Assembly (NCBI RefSeq): GCF_027921445.1
Contig: NZ_CP115667.1
Coordinates: forward strand, 310,001 to 374,000
Direction: 5' to 3'
From: Peptoniphilus equinus
GTDB taxonomy: Bacteria; Bacillota; Clostridia; Tissierellales; Peptoniphilaceae
Length of the DNA stretch: 64,000 nucleotides
Positions 54,459 through 63,998 of this stretch are shown here, one piece after another. The notes under the pieces were generated by a model. The model worked only from the letters and a program-made list of their open reading frames with translations, searched no databases and was not told the DNA's origin. Position 1 is the first letter of the stretch. Each line of letters starts with the position of its first letter. Both the position numbers and the translations under genes were made by a program.

Positions 54459-54854
54459 TTGAATATTATTATTAAAAAATCCAGCCCACTTCCCATTTAT
54501 GAACAAATTGAGCAGGAGATCAAAGGGCTCATCGCTTCGGGAGAGCTGAGCAGTCATGATCCGCTTCCTGGGATGCGGTCGCTGGCTAAAGATCTCGGCG
54601 TTTCGGTCATCACCACCAAGCGTGCGTTTAACGACTTGGAGCAGGAGGGATTTATTTATACCTTAGCCGGTCGCGGTAGCTTTGTATCCGAGACATCGAG
54701 GGAAGAACAGAAAGGACGCATACGGTCCGAAGCACGACAACTACTCCGAACTTGTGTGGAATTTGCGTTGCAGCATCAACTCACACAAGCTGATTTAGAA
54801 GAATTACTTGAAGAGGTGTATTATGAATGTACTCCAGGTGAATCACGTCAGTAA
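54459..54854 (+). CDS. GntR-family transcriptional regulator (YtrA subfamily)
   Basis: 131 residues. The winged helix (about 5-75) has LPIYEQIEQEIKGLIASGEL and LAKDLGVSVITTKRAFNDLEQEGFIY. A short helical tail of about 50 residues replaces a ligand domain, as in YtrA-type GntR proteins that control ABC transporters of envelope stress. The start is TTG 54459 with TAGGTG upstream. It is first in a five-gene run and its end overlaps the start of the ABC ATPase. It likely represses its own operon through the palindrome at the promoter. Confidence 0.92.
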   Translation: MNIIIKKSSPLPIYEQIEQEIKGLIASGELSSHDPLPGMRSLAKDLGVSVITTKRAFNDLEQEGFIYTLAGRGSFVSETSREEQKGRIRSEARQLLRTCVEFALQHQLTQADLEELLEEVYYECTPGESRQ

Positions 54855-55665
54855 ACAGTATAAAGATTTTGCGCTCAAAGATGTGAGCTTTGTCATTGAG
54901 AAGGGAACAATTATGGGCTTTATCGGCAGCAACGGTGCCGGAAAGACCACTACGATAAAAGCGATATTAGGCATGGTGGATTATAATGGCACCATTCTCA
55001 TGAACGATCAGCCGTTGACTTTGGAAGCGAAACAGCGGATAGGTTTTGTATTGGATGATGTCCACTTGGGCAATTTTGTCACCGGTGCCGATGCGGATAA
55101 AATTTTATCGAGAGTCTATCACCATTGGGACTCGTCCTATTACTTTGAGCTTTTGGAGACATTTGAGTTGCCTCGCAACAAAAAGTATGCAGCCCTGTCA
55201 AAAGGTATGAAGATCAAAATGCTTCTCGCTCAAGCTTTGGCTATTCGTCCGGAACTTCTCATATTAGATGAGCCTACCAGTGGACTCGACCCGGTCGCCC
55301 GTTCAGAAATTTTGGATATTCTTTTGGGTTTTGTGGAAGATGAGAACCATTCCGTTCTGATTTCCAGCCATATTAATTCCGATCTGGAGAAGATTGCGGA
55401 TTATATTACCTTTATTCAAGATGGTGCCATTATCTTATCTGAAGAAAAGTATGAACTGTATCAAAAATACGGTATTCTCCGCTTGACAACCGATGAGTTT
55501 GAAGCCTTGGATAAGAAGTATGTACAAGGCTACATCAAAAATCACTATTCGATCGATGTGCTGATCAGTGACGTGCCGGCGTTTAAGGCGATGCATCCTC
55601 AAATTGATGTGGATACTGTTGAGCTGGATGAGCTTATGATTTTTCTTTCGCGAGGTGAACGATGA
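54823..55665 (+). CDS. ABC transporter ATP-binding protein
   Basis: 280 residues. Walker A is GSNGAGKTT, Walker B LLILDEPTSGLD, with a His switch in SSHINSDL. The signature region is LSKGMKIKM, with LSKGM in place of LSGGQ, as common in bacteriocin- and stress-type exporters. It pairs with the two small membrane proteins that follow. ATG 54823 follows GAGGTG inside the GntR gene. About 60 C-terminal residues form an extra domain. Confidence 0.92.
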   Translation: MNVLQVNHVSKQYKDFALKDVSFVIEKGTIMGFIGSNGAGKTTTIKAILGMVDYNGTILMNDQPLTLEAKQRIGFVLDDVHLGNFVTGADADKILSRVYHHWDSSYYFELLETFELPRNKKYAALSKGMKIKMLLAQALAIRPELLILDEPTSGLDPVARSEILDILLGFVEDENHSVLISSHINSDLEKIADYITFIQDGAIILSEEKYELYQKYGILRLTTDEFEALDKKYVQGYIKNHYSIDVLISDVPAFKAMHPQIDVDTVELDELMIFLSRGER

Positions 55666-56294
55666 TGCAAGGCATATTGATACGCTTTTTTATCTATGTG
55701 AGGCAGAATCTTTTCTATATCCTGTTCTTCACTGTGATGGCGCAAATGAACAGTATCAGTGCGGTCTGGAAAGTCGGCGTCACTTCCGAGATAGTGATTC
55801 TCATCAGCACCATGACTCTCTTTTTTGTCAGCAGTATTGCCGTGCAAATTGTGGTGCAAGACAGAGGAAGTGGCTTTGTACAGTATCTTCAGGCGTCACC
55901 CCTCAATTTGACGGACTATTGTAAAGGGGTGCTGGGAGGCTTCTACCTGTTGGTCATCGGGATGATAGCAGTGTTTGGTGTCATACAATTTATCCTGCTC
56001 CACAATGTGAACAGTTTGAGCAACTTTATTGCCGTGGGGATGGGGGTTCTCCTTCTGGGGAGTCTATATACGATTGCGGTAGTGATCTTTGGAAGCAAAT
56101 GGGTGTATTACGGTTATATTGTGTTGTATGTCGGCATGATTCTGATACAAATTTCTTTTGCACCGCAGCTTACCGCCTTTGTCACTAACCATAATAATTT
56201 TATTCTGGCGGGATTGTTATTACTGGCGACGTTAGTTTCCAACGGATTATTGATGAAGTTTACAAAAACAAGGGAGACGACATGGGCGCTTTAA
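55662..56294 (+). CDS. ABC-2-type membrane subunit (first)
   Basis: 210 residues with six hydrophobic segments, like small ABC-2 permeases. It starts in an ATGA overlap with the ATPase stop and overlaps the next membrane gene by 13 bp. A charged loop with QDRGSGFVQYLQASPLN after the second span is typical of ABC-2 exporters. Substrate unknown. Confidence 0.8.
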   Translation: MMQGILIRFFIYVRQNLFYILFFTVMAQMNSISAVWKVGVTSEIVILISTMTLFFVSSIAVQIVVQDRGSGFVQYLQASPLNLTDYCKGVLGGFYLLVIGMIAVFGVIQFILLHNVNSLSNFIAVGMGVLLLGSLYTIAVVIFGSKWVYYGYIVLYVGMILIQISFAPQLTAFVTNHNNFILAGLLLLATLVSNGLLMKFTKTRETTWAL

Positions 56295-56911
56295 TATATC
56301 GCTTAAAAGTATATCTTGGTTACAGTGTGTTGAAATCGGAGTTGCTTCTTTTACTGTTGGGACTTGTGGTAGTCTATTTTTCGCAAAATTTGGAAATCGC
56401 CACGACCATGGTCATTTCAGGTATGATGGCGGTGTTCCCCAAGGTGTTTAGTGAAGAGGAAAAAAGCAACAGTTTGGATTATTTTAAGGCGACGCCGCTC
56501 ACACGAGGTGAAATTGTAGGGAGTTACTTTGCCATGTATCTCATCTGTTGTGCTTTGGCTCTTATCAATCTCGGGCTTTTTATCGGTGCGGCAGAATTTG
56601 GTTTTCACTTGGATTTTGATGCGGATTTTGTTTTGGGATTTGCCGCAGGAATTATGATGGCTTATGCGTGGATTTTGAGCCTGGCATTTAAATTGCCCCT
56701 TCAAAAGTTTGTGATACTTATAGGTCCGATCATTGTAGCGGTTGTCGTTGCGCTTGTCGGTCTTGGATGGCTTTTCGTACAACTGTTTGGGATGCCGGAT
56801 GTCTCGGTATTTTCTGCTATAGGGATTGTTCCGACACTCATTATTGCTTTTGTCATCAACACGGTCATCAGCTACGGCCTCAGTCTTGCATTTATCGGGG
56901 AAAGGAGGTAA
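56282..56911 (+). CDS. ABC-2-type membrane subunit (second)
   Basis: 209 residues with six hydrophobic segments. The loop SEEEKSNSLDYFKATPLTRGEIV after the second span matches the ABC-2 pattern and is parallel to that in the previous gene, so the two likely form a heterodimeric exporter channel. It starts inside the preceding gene. Confidence 0.8.
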   Translation: MGALIYRLKVYLGYSVLKSELLLLLLGLVVVYFSQNLEIATTMVISGMMAVFPKVFSEEEKSNSLDYFKATPLTRGEIVGSYFAMYLICCALALINLGLFIGAAEFGFHLDFDADFVLGFAAGIMMAYAWILSLAFKLPLQKFVILIGPIIVAVVVALVGLGWLFVQLFGMPDVSVFSAIGIVPTLIIAFVINTVISYGLSLAFIGERR

Positions 56912-56933
56912 ACTACTTTAAAGCGAGGCAGTT

Positions 56934-57695
56934 ATGAAAAAAGATAAGAACATGGCAGTGTCTGATGAGACAATCAATTCAACTGATACGGCGCAGAATC
57001 TGTGTGAAGAAGACAAGGCACCGTTGTCAGATGTGTCAACCTATGGATTTTTTCCTTTCGGCGATGTAGCACTTACACGCTACATCATTGCACTCTGTCT
57101 TATCACACTGCCCTATGTCATTACCGGTGCGGTGGGGACGATGCATCCGATGCTGAGTATCGGCATCACGGCGGTAGGCTTTTTCAGTGTGCTGCCTTTG
57201 GATCTTTTTGCCTATAAAGAGCTCTTTAAGTGGCCGAGACCAAAGGCATTGCTTGGCATTTTAAAGTATACGCTCCTCACCTTTATCTGTGCCATTGTGT
57301 CGGCCGTTATTGTTTCCCGATTTGGCGCTGTGGAACATTCTGTGATGGAAGTATTGAGTCCGGACAGCTTTTGGATTATCCTTGGCGTGTTGGCGGTGCA
57401 GCTTATTGCGGAAGAACTCTTTTTTGTCCTTTGGTTTTTATGTCTCTACCATAAGCTGCCTTTTAAAGCGCCGACACGTTTGATGTTGGCATGGGTTGGC
57501 TCGTCGCTCCTTTTCGGCCTTTTGCATCTGAGCACTTACGATTATAATTGGGTGCAGGCTGTGGTGGGTGTCGGTTTTGTGCGTCTGGGACTTTCCGCAG
57601 CCTACATTCGCTATGGGAATCTCACTGTCTCTTATGTGGCACATCTGCTTTATGACGGTCTGATTCTTGCGGTGGGCACATTTCTTACCGTGTAG
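56934..57695 (+). CDS. CPBP-family (Abi/CAAX-like) membrane protein
   Basis: 253 residues. A soluble charged N-terminus of about 40 residues precedes about six to seven spans. CPBP motifs are EE in IAEELFFVLWF, FGLLH and HLLYD. In the first motif (EExxxR) the Arg is Val, while the two Glu and the later His residues are kept. CPBP proteins are membrane proteases or bacteriocin-immunity proteins. Last in the GntR-ABC operon (22-bp gap), it may protect from or process something handled by the exporter; this is inference. Confidence 0.8.
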   Translation: MKKDKNMAVSDETINSTDTAQNLCEEDKAPLSDVSTYGFFPFGDVALTRYIIALCLITLPYVITGAVGTMHPMLSIGITAVGFFSVLPLDLFAYKELFKWPRPKALLGILKYTLLTFICAIVSAVIVSRFGAVEHSVMEVLSPDSFWIILGVLAVQLIAEELFFVLWFLCLYHKLPFKAPTRLMLAWVGSSLLFGLLHLSTYDYNWVQAVVGVGFVRLGLSAAYIRYGNLTVSYVAHLLYDGLILAVGTFLTV

Positions 57696-57706
57696 TTTCA
57701 ATCGAC

Positions 57707-57729
57707 AGCGGCTCTGGCCGCTTTTTTTA
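57707..57729 (+). terminator. Terminator of GntR-ABC-CPBP operon
   Basis: AGCGGC/GCCGCT stem, loop TCTG, seven T. Confidence 0.92.
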
Positions 57730-57774
57730 TTGGCGAAAAAAGTGTTATGACATGAAAGAAATTGTGGATAACTC

Positions 57775-57803
57775 TTGCAAAACAGAGAAGAACTGAGTAT
57801 AAT
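57775..57803 (+). promoter_or_regulatory. Promoter of J-protein/clpB operon
   Basis: TTGCAA (57775-57780), 17 bp, TATAAT (57798-57803). Confidence 0.9.
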
Positions 57804-57811
57804 GTAATCAA

Positions 57812-57828
57812 GGTCAAAGAAGGTCAAA
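57812..57828 (+). promoter_or_regulatory. CtsR operator
   Basis: Perfect heptad direct repeat GGTCAAA-GAA-GGTCAAA, the CtsR box of Firmicute clp genes, placed at the transcription start. It predicts CtsR repression and heat induction of the operon; the ctsR gene is not in the window. Confidence 0.93.
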
Positions 57829-57842
57829 TATTAGGAGGCACG

Positions 57843-58748
57843 ATGAAATATAGAGATTACTATGAAATATTAGGGGTGGATAAGCATGCTGATGAGAAAG
57901 CCATTAAGCGCGCCTACAGAAAGTTGGCAAAAAAATATCACCCGGATGTCAATGGCGGCGATGCTGCGGCACAAGAGAAGTTTAAAGAAGTGACAGAGGC
58001 CTATGAAGTGCTTTCTGATCCGGACAAGAAGCAAAAATATGACACCTTCGGATCCAACTATGATTTTCAAAACGGCACGAACTTTGATCCGTCTCAGTAT
58101 GGCTATTCTTACACCACATCCGGCACCGGCGACTTTTCCGATTTTTTTGAAACTTTTTTCGGGTCTGACGCCCATCGTGGACGCGGCTTCAATTTTCAGG
58201 ATATTTTCTCCGGGGGGGCCAGTCGCGGACGGGAGACATTTCGACAAAAATACGATACGAGTTTAAATATCACTTTGGACGAAGCGTACCGAGGTACCAC
58301 AAAAAATGTCACGTTGGATGTGGGAGGACGCCCTGTTGAGATTGCGGTGAAGGTGCCTCGGGGCATTACCCCGGGCAAGAAGATTAAAATCAAAGGGGAC
58401 AAGTATGGTGTCCATGGCGACATTCTCTTTAAGATTGATATCCAGACAGGAACTCAAGAGGAGCTGGACGGGTTGAACATCGTGAAGGAAGTGGACATCT
58501 ATCCGTGGCAGGCGGCGTTGTCCGACACGGTGATGGTCCAAACTCTTGAAGGGAAGATCAAGGTTAAGATTCCGGAAGGGTATCAGCCTAAGAATAAAAT
58601 GCGTATTCCGCACAAGGGATTTCGTGATATGAAAGGCAATGAGGGGGATCTCTACATCCAATTTCGTATGATGAATCCCCAGCATTTAACGGAAGCACAG
58701 TTAGCGCACTACCGCGCGTTGAAAGAATTGGAGGGAAGTAACGCATGA
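57843..58748 (+). CDS. DnaJ-type co-chaperone without zinc domain
   Basis: 301 residues. The J domain (about 3-70) has the HPD motif in [10 protein letters not shown] Gly/Phe-rich stretch follows (about 75-135), then two substrate-binding C-terminal domains with [13 protein letters not shown]. No Cys-rich zinc region is present, so it is a CbpA/type II J-protein and not classical DnaJ. It delivers unfolded proteins to DnaK. ATG 57843 follows AGGAGG. It is coupled to clpB by a 4-bp overlap under a CtsR box. Confidence 0.92.
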   Translation: MKYRDYYEILGVDKHADEKAIKRAYRKLAKKYHPDVNGGDAAAQEKFKEVTEAYEVLSDPDKKQKYDTFGSNYDFQNGTNFDPSQYGYSYTTSGTGDFSDFFETFFGSDAHRGRGFNFQDIFSGGASRGRETFRQKYDTSLNITLDEAYRGTTKNVTLDVGGRPVEIAVKVPRGITPGKKIKIKGDKYGVHGDILFKIDIQTGTQEELDGLNIVKEVDIYPWQAALSDTVMVQTLEGKIKVKIPEGYQPKNKMRIPHKGFRDMKGNEGDLYIQFRMMNPQHLTEAQLAHYRALKELEGSNA

Positions 58749-61315
58749 ATTTAGAAAAATTTACGCAAAAGTCTCTTGAAGCGGTAAAGACGGCAGGAGA
58801 TCTTGCTCGTGAATATGGCAATCCTCAGGTGGAACCTATTCATCTTCACGCCGCACTTTTAGAGGATGGGGACGGACTGATTCCAAGGGTATTGCAAACC
58901 ATGAATGTGGAGGTTCAAAGCCTCAGAGGCGACCTTAAGACGCAACTGGAACGGCTGCCGAAACAGTCCGGGTCTGTGTATCAGGCACCGTCTTTTCTCA
59001 AAGTGCTCGATCGAGCTGAATCGGTGATGACACAGTTTAAGGACTCCTATCTAAGCGTGGAACATATGTATATTGCGCTGCTTGAAAGTAAAGAGGATCG
59101 AGGTGCGCTCTTTGCTCAATACGGCATCACTAAAGATGATTTCCTTTCGAAGCTCCAAAAGATTCGAGGCAATCAGCATGTGACGACCGATAATCCGGAA
59201 GGCACCTATGACGCGCTGTCCAAGTATGGACGCAATTTAACGGAAGAAGCCCGCTCGGGCAAAATGGATCCGGTCATAGGAAGAGATGAGGAAGTTCGTA
59301 ATGTCATCCGCATTCTCTCACGACGCACGAAGAACAATCCCGTTCTTATAGGAGAGCCCGGCGTGGGGAAAACCGCCATTGTAGAAGGTTTGGCTCAGCG
59401 TATTGTGAATCAGGACGTCCCTGAGGGATTAAAGCAGAAGACCATCTTCTCGCTGGATATGGGGGCGTTGGTGGCAGGGGCCAAATACCGAGGCGAGTTT
59501 GAAGAGCGTTTAAAGGCGGTGTTAAAAGAAGTGGAAGAATCCGACGGCGATACACTCCTCTTTATTGATGAAATACACAACATTGTAGGCGCCGGCAAGA
59601 CGGAAGGTGCTATGGATGCCTCCAATCTGCTCAAACCCATGTTGGCGCGCGGCGAGTTACATGCCATTGGTGCGACCACCTTGGATGAGTACCGCAAGTA
59701 TATCGAAAAAGATCCGGCATTGGAGCGTCGTTTCCAAAAAGTTATGGTTCAGGAACCGACAGTGGAAGACACCATCTCCATTCTTCGGGGATTAAAAGCA
59801 AAGTATGAAATCTATCACGGCATTCGAATCAGTGATGCTGCGGTTATTGCGGCGGCCATCTTATCGGATCGGTATATTTCCGACAGATTTTTACCGGATA
59901 AAGCCATTGACTTAATGGATGAATCCTGTGCGATGCTTCGTACGGAGATTGAATCCATGCCGACAGAAATTGACGATGTGCGCCGACGCATTTTGCAGTT
60001 GGAAATTGAAAGAGAAGCATTGAAAAAAGAAACGGATGACATTTCCGCAAAGCGTTTGGACGAATTGGAAAAGGAATTGGCTGAAGAAAAGGTCACTTTT
60101 GATGAACTGAAAGCCAAATGGGAAAGTGAGAAAAATGCCATTGACAATTTGAAGGTGCTTAAAGAAAAAATTGATGCTACAAAGACCGCCATTGAACAGG
60201 CGGAGCGTAACTATGACTTGGAACAGCTCTCGGTATTGAAGTACGGTGAACTTCCTAAACTGCAAGAAGAGCTCAGGGCCATGGAAGCCAAAAGCAATGA
60301 CATCACCATGGTCAAAGAAGTGGTGACCGAAGATGAAATCGCCGGTGTCGTATCCCGATGGACGGGGATTCCTGTGGAAAAATTGGCACAGTCGGAGCGG
60401 GATAAGCTTCTGAATCTGTCGGACATCCTCCACAAGCGGGTCATCGGTCAAGATGAAGCGGTGGATGCCATTGCTGATGCCGTGCTTCGTCAACGAGCCG
60501 GACTGAAGTCGGAAAATCGGCCAATCGGCTCCTTTATTTTCCTCGGGCCTACCGGGGTGGGCAAGACGGAAACGGCAAAAGCTTTGACGGAAAATCTCTT
60601 CGATTCGGAAAAGAATATGATTCGCATCGATATGAGCGAGTATATGGAAAAACATGCTGTGTCCCGACTGGTGGGTTCACCTCCCGGCTATGTCGGTTAT
60701 GATGAAGGCGGCCAGCTCACAGAAGCCGTACGTCGTATGCCTTATGCCGTCGTCCTTTTTGATGAAATTGAAAAGGCTCATCCGGATGTGTTCAACATTC
60801 TTCTTCAAGTTTTGGATGATGGACGTCTTACGGATAACCAGGGTCGTACCGTGGACTTTAAAAATACCGTCATCATCATGACCTCCAATATTGGCTCGAG
60901 CTATTTGCTCGAAGGCATTGATGCTGACGGTGAGATTTCTCAGAAAGCTCGTGATGCGGTAGATCAAGAGATGCGACGTCACTTCAGACCGGAATTTTTG
61001 AACCGTGTGGATGATATCGTACTCTTTAAGCCGCTGCAGCGGGATCAAATATTTGAAATCATCGGACAGACCGTCGCAGGCATCGAAAGGCGTCTGGCAG
61101 ATCGAGGGATCACCTTAACCATTACAGAGGCGGCGAAAAAGCATATTCTGCAGCGAGCTTACTCGCCGCAGTACGGCGCACGACCTGTGAAACGGTATAT
61201 TCAAAGCACGTTGGAGACCAAGCTTTCCCGTGCCATTATCCGAGGCGACGTCACTGACGGTTCGGTTGTCGTTGTAGATGCGAAGGATGATGACTTAGTT
61301 TTGTGTGTGAAGTAA
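58745..61315 (+). CDS. clpB: ClpB disaggregase
   Basis: 856 residues. The N-terminal Clp_N double domain is at about 1-145. Then AAA1 has Walker A GEPGVGKT (about 205) and LLFIDE. The ClpB middle coiled coil is at about 400-525. AAA2 has [14 protein letters not shown] (about 605) and [14 protein letters not shown]. It lacks a ClpP-binding loop as expected of ClpB. It works with DnaK/J to rescue aggregated proteins after heat shock. It is cotranscribed with the J-protein. Confidence 0.96.
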   Translation: MNLEKFTQKSLEAVKTAGDLAREYGNPQVEPIHLHAALLEDGDGLIPRVLQTMNVEVQSLRGDLKTQLERLPKQSGSVYQAPSFLKVLDRAESVMTQFKDSYLSVEHMYIALLESKEDRGALFAQYGITKDDFLSKLQKIRGNQHVTTDNPEGTYDALSKYGRNLTEEARSGKMDPVIGRDEEVRNVIRILSRRTKNNPVLIGEPGVGKTAIVEGLAQRIVNQDVPEGLKQKTIFSLDMGALVAGAKYRGEFEERLKAVLKEVEESDGDTLLFIDEIHNIVGAGKTEGAMDASNLLKPMLARGELHAIGATTLDEYRKYIEKDPALERRFQKVMVQEPTVEDTISILRGLKAKYEIYHGIRISDAAVIAAAILSDRYISDRFLPDKAIDLMDESCAMLRTEIESMPTEIDDVRRRILQLEIEREALKKETDDISAKRLDELEKELAEEKVTFDELKAKWESEKNAIDNLKVLKEKIDATKTAIEQAERNYDLEQLSVLKYGELPKLQEELRAMEAKSNDITMVKEVVTEDEIAGVVSRWTGIPVEKLAQSERDKLLNLSDILHKRVIGQDEAVDAIADAVLRQRAGLKSENRPIGSFIFLGPTGVGKTETAKALTENLFDSEKNMIRIDMSEYMEKHAVSRLVGSPPGYVGYDEGGQLTEAVRRMPYAVVLFDEIEKAHPDVFNILLQVLDDGRLTDNQGRTVDFKNTVIIMTSNIGSSYLLEGIDADGEISQKARDAVDQEMRRHFRPEFLNRVDDIVLFKPLQRDQIFEIIGQTVAGIERRLADRGITLTITEAAKKHILQRAYSPQYGARPVKRYIQSTLETKLSRAIIRGDVTDGSVVVVDAKDDDLVLCVK

Positions 61316-61326
61316 TAGAATGAGTT

Positions 61327-61355
61327 AAAACTGCCGCAGAAGCCGGCAGTTTTTT
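61327..61355 (+). terminator. Terminator after clpB
   Basis: AAAACTGCCG/CGGCAGTTTT stem (61327-61336 with 61344-61353) and T-run. Confidence 0.92.
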
Positions 61356-61357
61356 AT

Positions 61358-61861
61358 ATGAAAAAATCTCGTAGGGCAACTTGTTCAGTCGGCGAGATCA
61401 TGCGAAATGGCACAGAGATTACACCTGACAAAGATAGTGCAGTTATGATGAGAAATGCAGGCTCATGGGCAGTTTTTAATAAAACAGGTGACAAGCCAAG
61501 AGAATTTATGTGGGAACTTACTAAATCAGTATCTCCAGACATAAAAGGACCTGGCACTATTTCAATAGGATATTCAGCAAATTTTTCATATACAGCAAAT
61601 ATAAATTTATCATGGGATGATAAAGTATAAATTGGTGGAGCTTGGTCAACTTCTAGCAATAGTAGTTTTTCAGCAAGTTTTGACGTGCCGGAAGGAAAAG
61701 TTCAACATATTGAATTTACACCATCCTATAAAATTATTTATAGAGAATTTGTAGATTATTTTGATGGAACTGTAGTAGGACGAAGACAAGTTGAAGTTAA
61801 ACAACCAATACAAGTTGGAAATTACTGTGACGGAGTATACTTATTGCATGATTCCTATTAA
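61358..61861 (+). pseudogene. Unknown AT-rich gene interrupted by in-frame TAA
   Basis: An open frame from ATG 61358 stops at TAA 61628-61630 after 90 codons but stays open afterwards for about 76 codons to TAA 61859-61861. The combined product, about 167 residues, looks beta-rich (many Ser, Tyr, Val, Gly) with two or three Cys and no recognised domain. No ribosome site or signal peptide precedes the ATG, which abuts the clpB terminator, so the 5' end is probably lost as well. GC is much lower than in clpB. Likely a decayed transferred gene. Confidence 0.65.
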
Positions 61862-61863
61862 AA

Positions 61864-61898
61864 TAAAAATATCTAGCATAATTGCTAGATATTTTTAT
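61864..61898 (+). terminator. Terminator after the decayed gene
   Basis: AAATATCTAGCA/TGCTAGATATTT stem around 61867-61878 and 61883-61894, then T-rich sequence. Confidence 0.88.
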
Positions 61899-62359
61899 TT
61901 TCGCCAATGTATTATTTTAATTAAGAGATGTATTTAATACTTTCACCAGTTCTTAATAATGTCGTAGCCTATGAAAAAAATAAAGGTAATATATACTATA
62001 TGAGATTAAATTTAAACTATTTGATCCAACGCCTAATCGAGCCATAATATAATCTATTTAAAAAAAATTAAGATGAAACTGCTAAGTAAACAATTTTTAC
62101 TAAATTTTTGGGTGAAAAATCCATTTTAATAGCCTCCTCTTATTAAATCACCATAATTTTATCATAGTAATTCAAATTATTACGTAGAGTCCTAAAATAT
62201 TTCATAAGATAAACCTACCTAAGTATATCAGTAACATTGGTTTTTGTTAGGTTGTAAAATGCGATACTTTTGATAAGTAAAAACTCATACTAACTTCGTG
62301 TAAATAGTAATAAATAGAAATCACACACTGAAGTCAATATAAGTCAGAGATATCCTACG
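61899..62359. other. AT-rich noncoding stretch
   Basis: No gene of normal size. On the minus strand an 18-codon ORF (62068-62124) follows a strong AGAGGAGG ribosome site, perhaps the start of another truncated gene. AT content is among the highest in the window. Confidence 0.5.
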
Positions 62360-62678
62360 CTAAACGATAGAAATAAGATAGAGGTATTAAGTTATAAAGG
62401 CTATTCTTCTAGAGGAATAGCGAAAATTTTAAATTTTCATCACTTTACAATTGTTACAGAACTTCAGAGATGCAAAAGAACTTACAAAGCTATAGAAGCA
62501 GATAAAGACACTAGATATGAACCATCATTTAGGGGAAGAAAGACTAAATCTACTGATGCGATAAAGAATAAAATACATGATAAGCTTAAACTCCAAATGG
62601 TCGTCGGAACAAATTGATTTTACTCTTTTAGAAGATATGGGAGAAACTCGTAGTTGCCAACCTATTCAATCCCATTGA
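62360..62678 (+). pseudogene. Decayed IS30-family transposase fragment
   Basis: Reading from 62360 gives the IS30-type helix-turn-helix start (RNKIEVLSYKGYSSRGIAKI, then TIVTELQR) and the middle part YKAIEADKDTRYEP with FRGRKTK. Near 62592 the frame shifts by one and continues as KWSSEQIDFTLLED, the KWSPEQI hallmark of IS30 transposases. It stops at 62676-62678, before the DDE catalytic region. Only about 105 codons remain, with no visible inverted repeats, so it is inactive. Confidence 0.7.
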
Positions 62679-62778
62679 GAAGATCGGGAACTGTTCAAAA
62701 ATTACAAATCAATGACAAATTGATATCAATATGGAAAAAACTGCCGCAACATGATACACTACACTCTCGAGGTGAAAC

Positions 62779-63690
62779 ATGAAAAAGAAATTATTTGGAA
62801 TTTTGGCTCTATGTCTGTCCCTCACCGGCTCGGTGTATGGTGCGTCGATCAAAACGCCGGCTCACTTGACCGTTACCACGGCAGAGGACAGCTATGTGCT
62901 CAAATTCGACAATACAGAGCGATCGTTTAAAAATGTGACACAAGCCGCTTTTGAAGTGGATGTCATGAGTAATTGCAGTTTGTGGTCTTCCGGCCGGGGC
63001 AAAGTCTTGACCAAGCCTTATGACACTGCAGAGACTATAAGTATTACGATACCGCAAGATGAATTAAAAGGCTTTGCAGATGACGAAGCTACCGGCTACA
63101 AGTTTCGAGTTCGCTATGACTTTTCGGGGCAGGAGAGTGCATTCTCATCGGAAGTGAGCATCGGCAGTTTTCCGTCCTTTAAAAATGCCAGTCCGTGGGC
63201 GCGGGAAGCCCTTTATGTGGCTCAGGATCTGCATATCATTCCTCAAACGGCACTGAATGATATGACCCGAAGCGTGACCCGTGAAGAGTTGGCGGAGATG
63301 TTGGTTAAAACGGCAGAGATTGCCGGTTTGGGAAGAGCTCACGGTCATGATAGCCTCTATACTGATGCGGCGACGGACTATCCGTCTCAAGCTCAGGCTC
63401 TTGGGATTATGACTGGTTACGGACCGCAATACTTTGCTGCTGCGTCACCGTTAACCAGAGAAGATATGGCTGTGAGTACGGCACGTCTTTTAGGTGACAA
63501 ACTTCAGGGTTCGGCTGTAGTCGGCGATAGTAATCTTGCCAGTCCCTATGCGAAAGATGCCATCGGCAAAGTGGTCAGCGCAGGTTTGATGAGCGAAAGC
63601 GGCAGCGTCTTTAATCCGAAAGGCACTGTCAGCGTGCAGGAAGCTCTTCTGGTGATGGTGCGTCTCTATGACGGCTATCAAATAAAATAA
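62779..63690 (+). CDS. Small SLH-domain surface protein
   Basis: 303 residues. A signal peptide ends near VYG-AS (about residue 21). A roughly 110-residue beta-sandwich-like domain follows (fibronectin-like, with YKFRVRYDFSGQES). Three degenerate SLH domains occupy about 135-300 (TREELAEMLVKTAE, LGIMTGYGPQYF, AGLMSESGSVFNPKG). It is therefore secreted and held on the wall by SLH domains at the C-terminus, opposite to the big S-layer gene. GAGGTG precedes the ATG. Function unknown. Confidence 0.85.
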   Translation: MKKKLFGILALCLSLTGSVYGASIKTPAHLTVTTAEDSYVLKFDNTERSFKNVTQAAFEVDVMSNCSLWSSGRGKVLTKPYDTAETISITIPQDELKGFADDEATGYKFRVRYDFSGQESAFSSEVSIGSFPSFKNASPWAREALYVAQDLHIIPQTALNDMTRSVTREELAEMLVKTAEIAGLGRAHGHDSLYTDAATDYPSQAQALGIMTGYGPQYFAAASPLTREDMAVSTARLLGDKLQGSAVVGDSNLASPYAKDAIGKVVSAGLMSESGSVFNPKGTVSVQEALLVMVRLYDGYQIK

Positions 63691-63701
63691 TATCCCATAA
63701 T

Positions 63702-63734
63702 AAAACCCGGCTTAATTATACGAAGCCGGGTTTT
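63702..63734. terminator. Bidirectional terminator
   Basis: AAAACCCGGCTT/AAGCCGGGTTTT (63702-63713 with 63723-63734) between convergent genes. Confidence 0.92.
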
Positions 63735-63737
63735 GTG

Positions 63738-63998
63738 TTAACCTTTCATCAGTTGTCGTTCCTTGACGCCGTCATAAATTTTAATCGATTTGTTTTGGCG
63801 TTTTGCCATCTGAACGATGGGATCGCGATAGGCCTTCGGAAACGATAACTTTTTTGTGCGAACATCTTTGGTAAAGTAGAGCAACACCTTGTCGCCGTTT
63901 TTCGGATCGGGTTCATAGGTCAGTGCATCGATGACATCCCAAGGCCACAATTCGTAGCTGGTGGTGATGTACATCTCATGGAAAATCTCCAAACCCCG
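63738..63998 (-). CDS. C-terminal part of a hypothetical protein (runs off the window)
   Basis: About 86 codons ending at 63738 on the minus strand; the frame is open to the right edge, so the start lies outside. The visible part has alternating hydrophobic strands (YITTSYELWPWDVIDALTYE, DKVLLYFTKDVRTKKLSF) and ends in a Lys-rich helix, reminiscent of a bacterial PH-like domain. No family is firmly recognised. TTG 63992 could be an internal start but has only a weak site upstream. Confidence 0.6.
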   Translation of the reverse strand, partial: RGLEIFHEMYITTSYELWPWDVIDALTYEPDPKNGDKVLLYFTKDVRTKKLSFPKAYRDPIVQMAKRQNKSIKIYDGVKERQLMKG

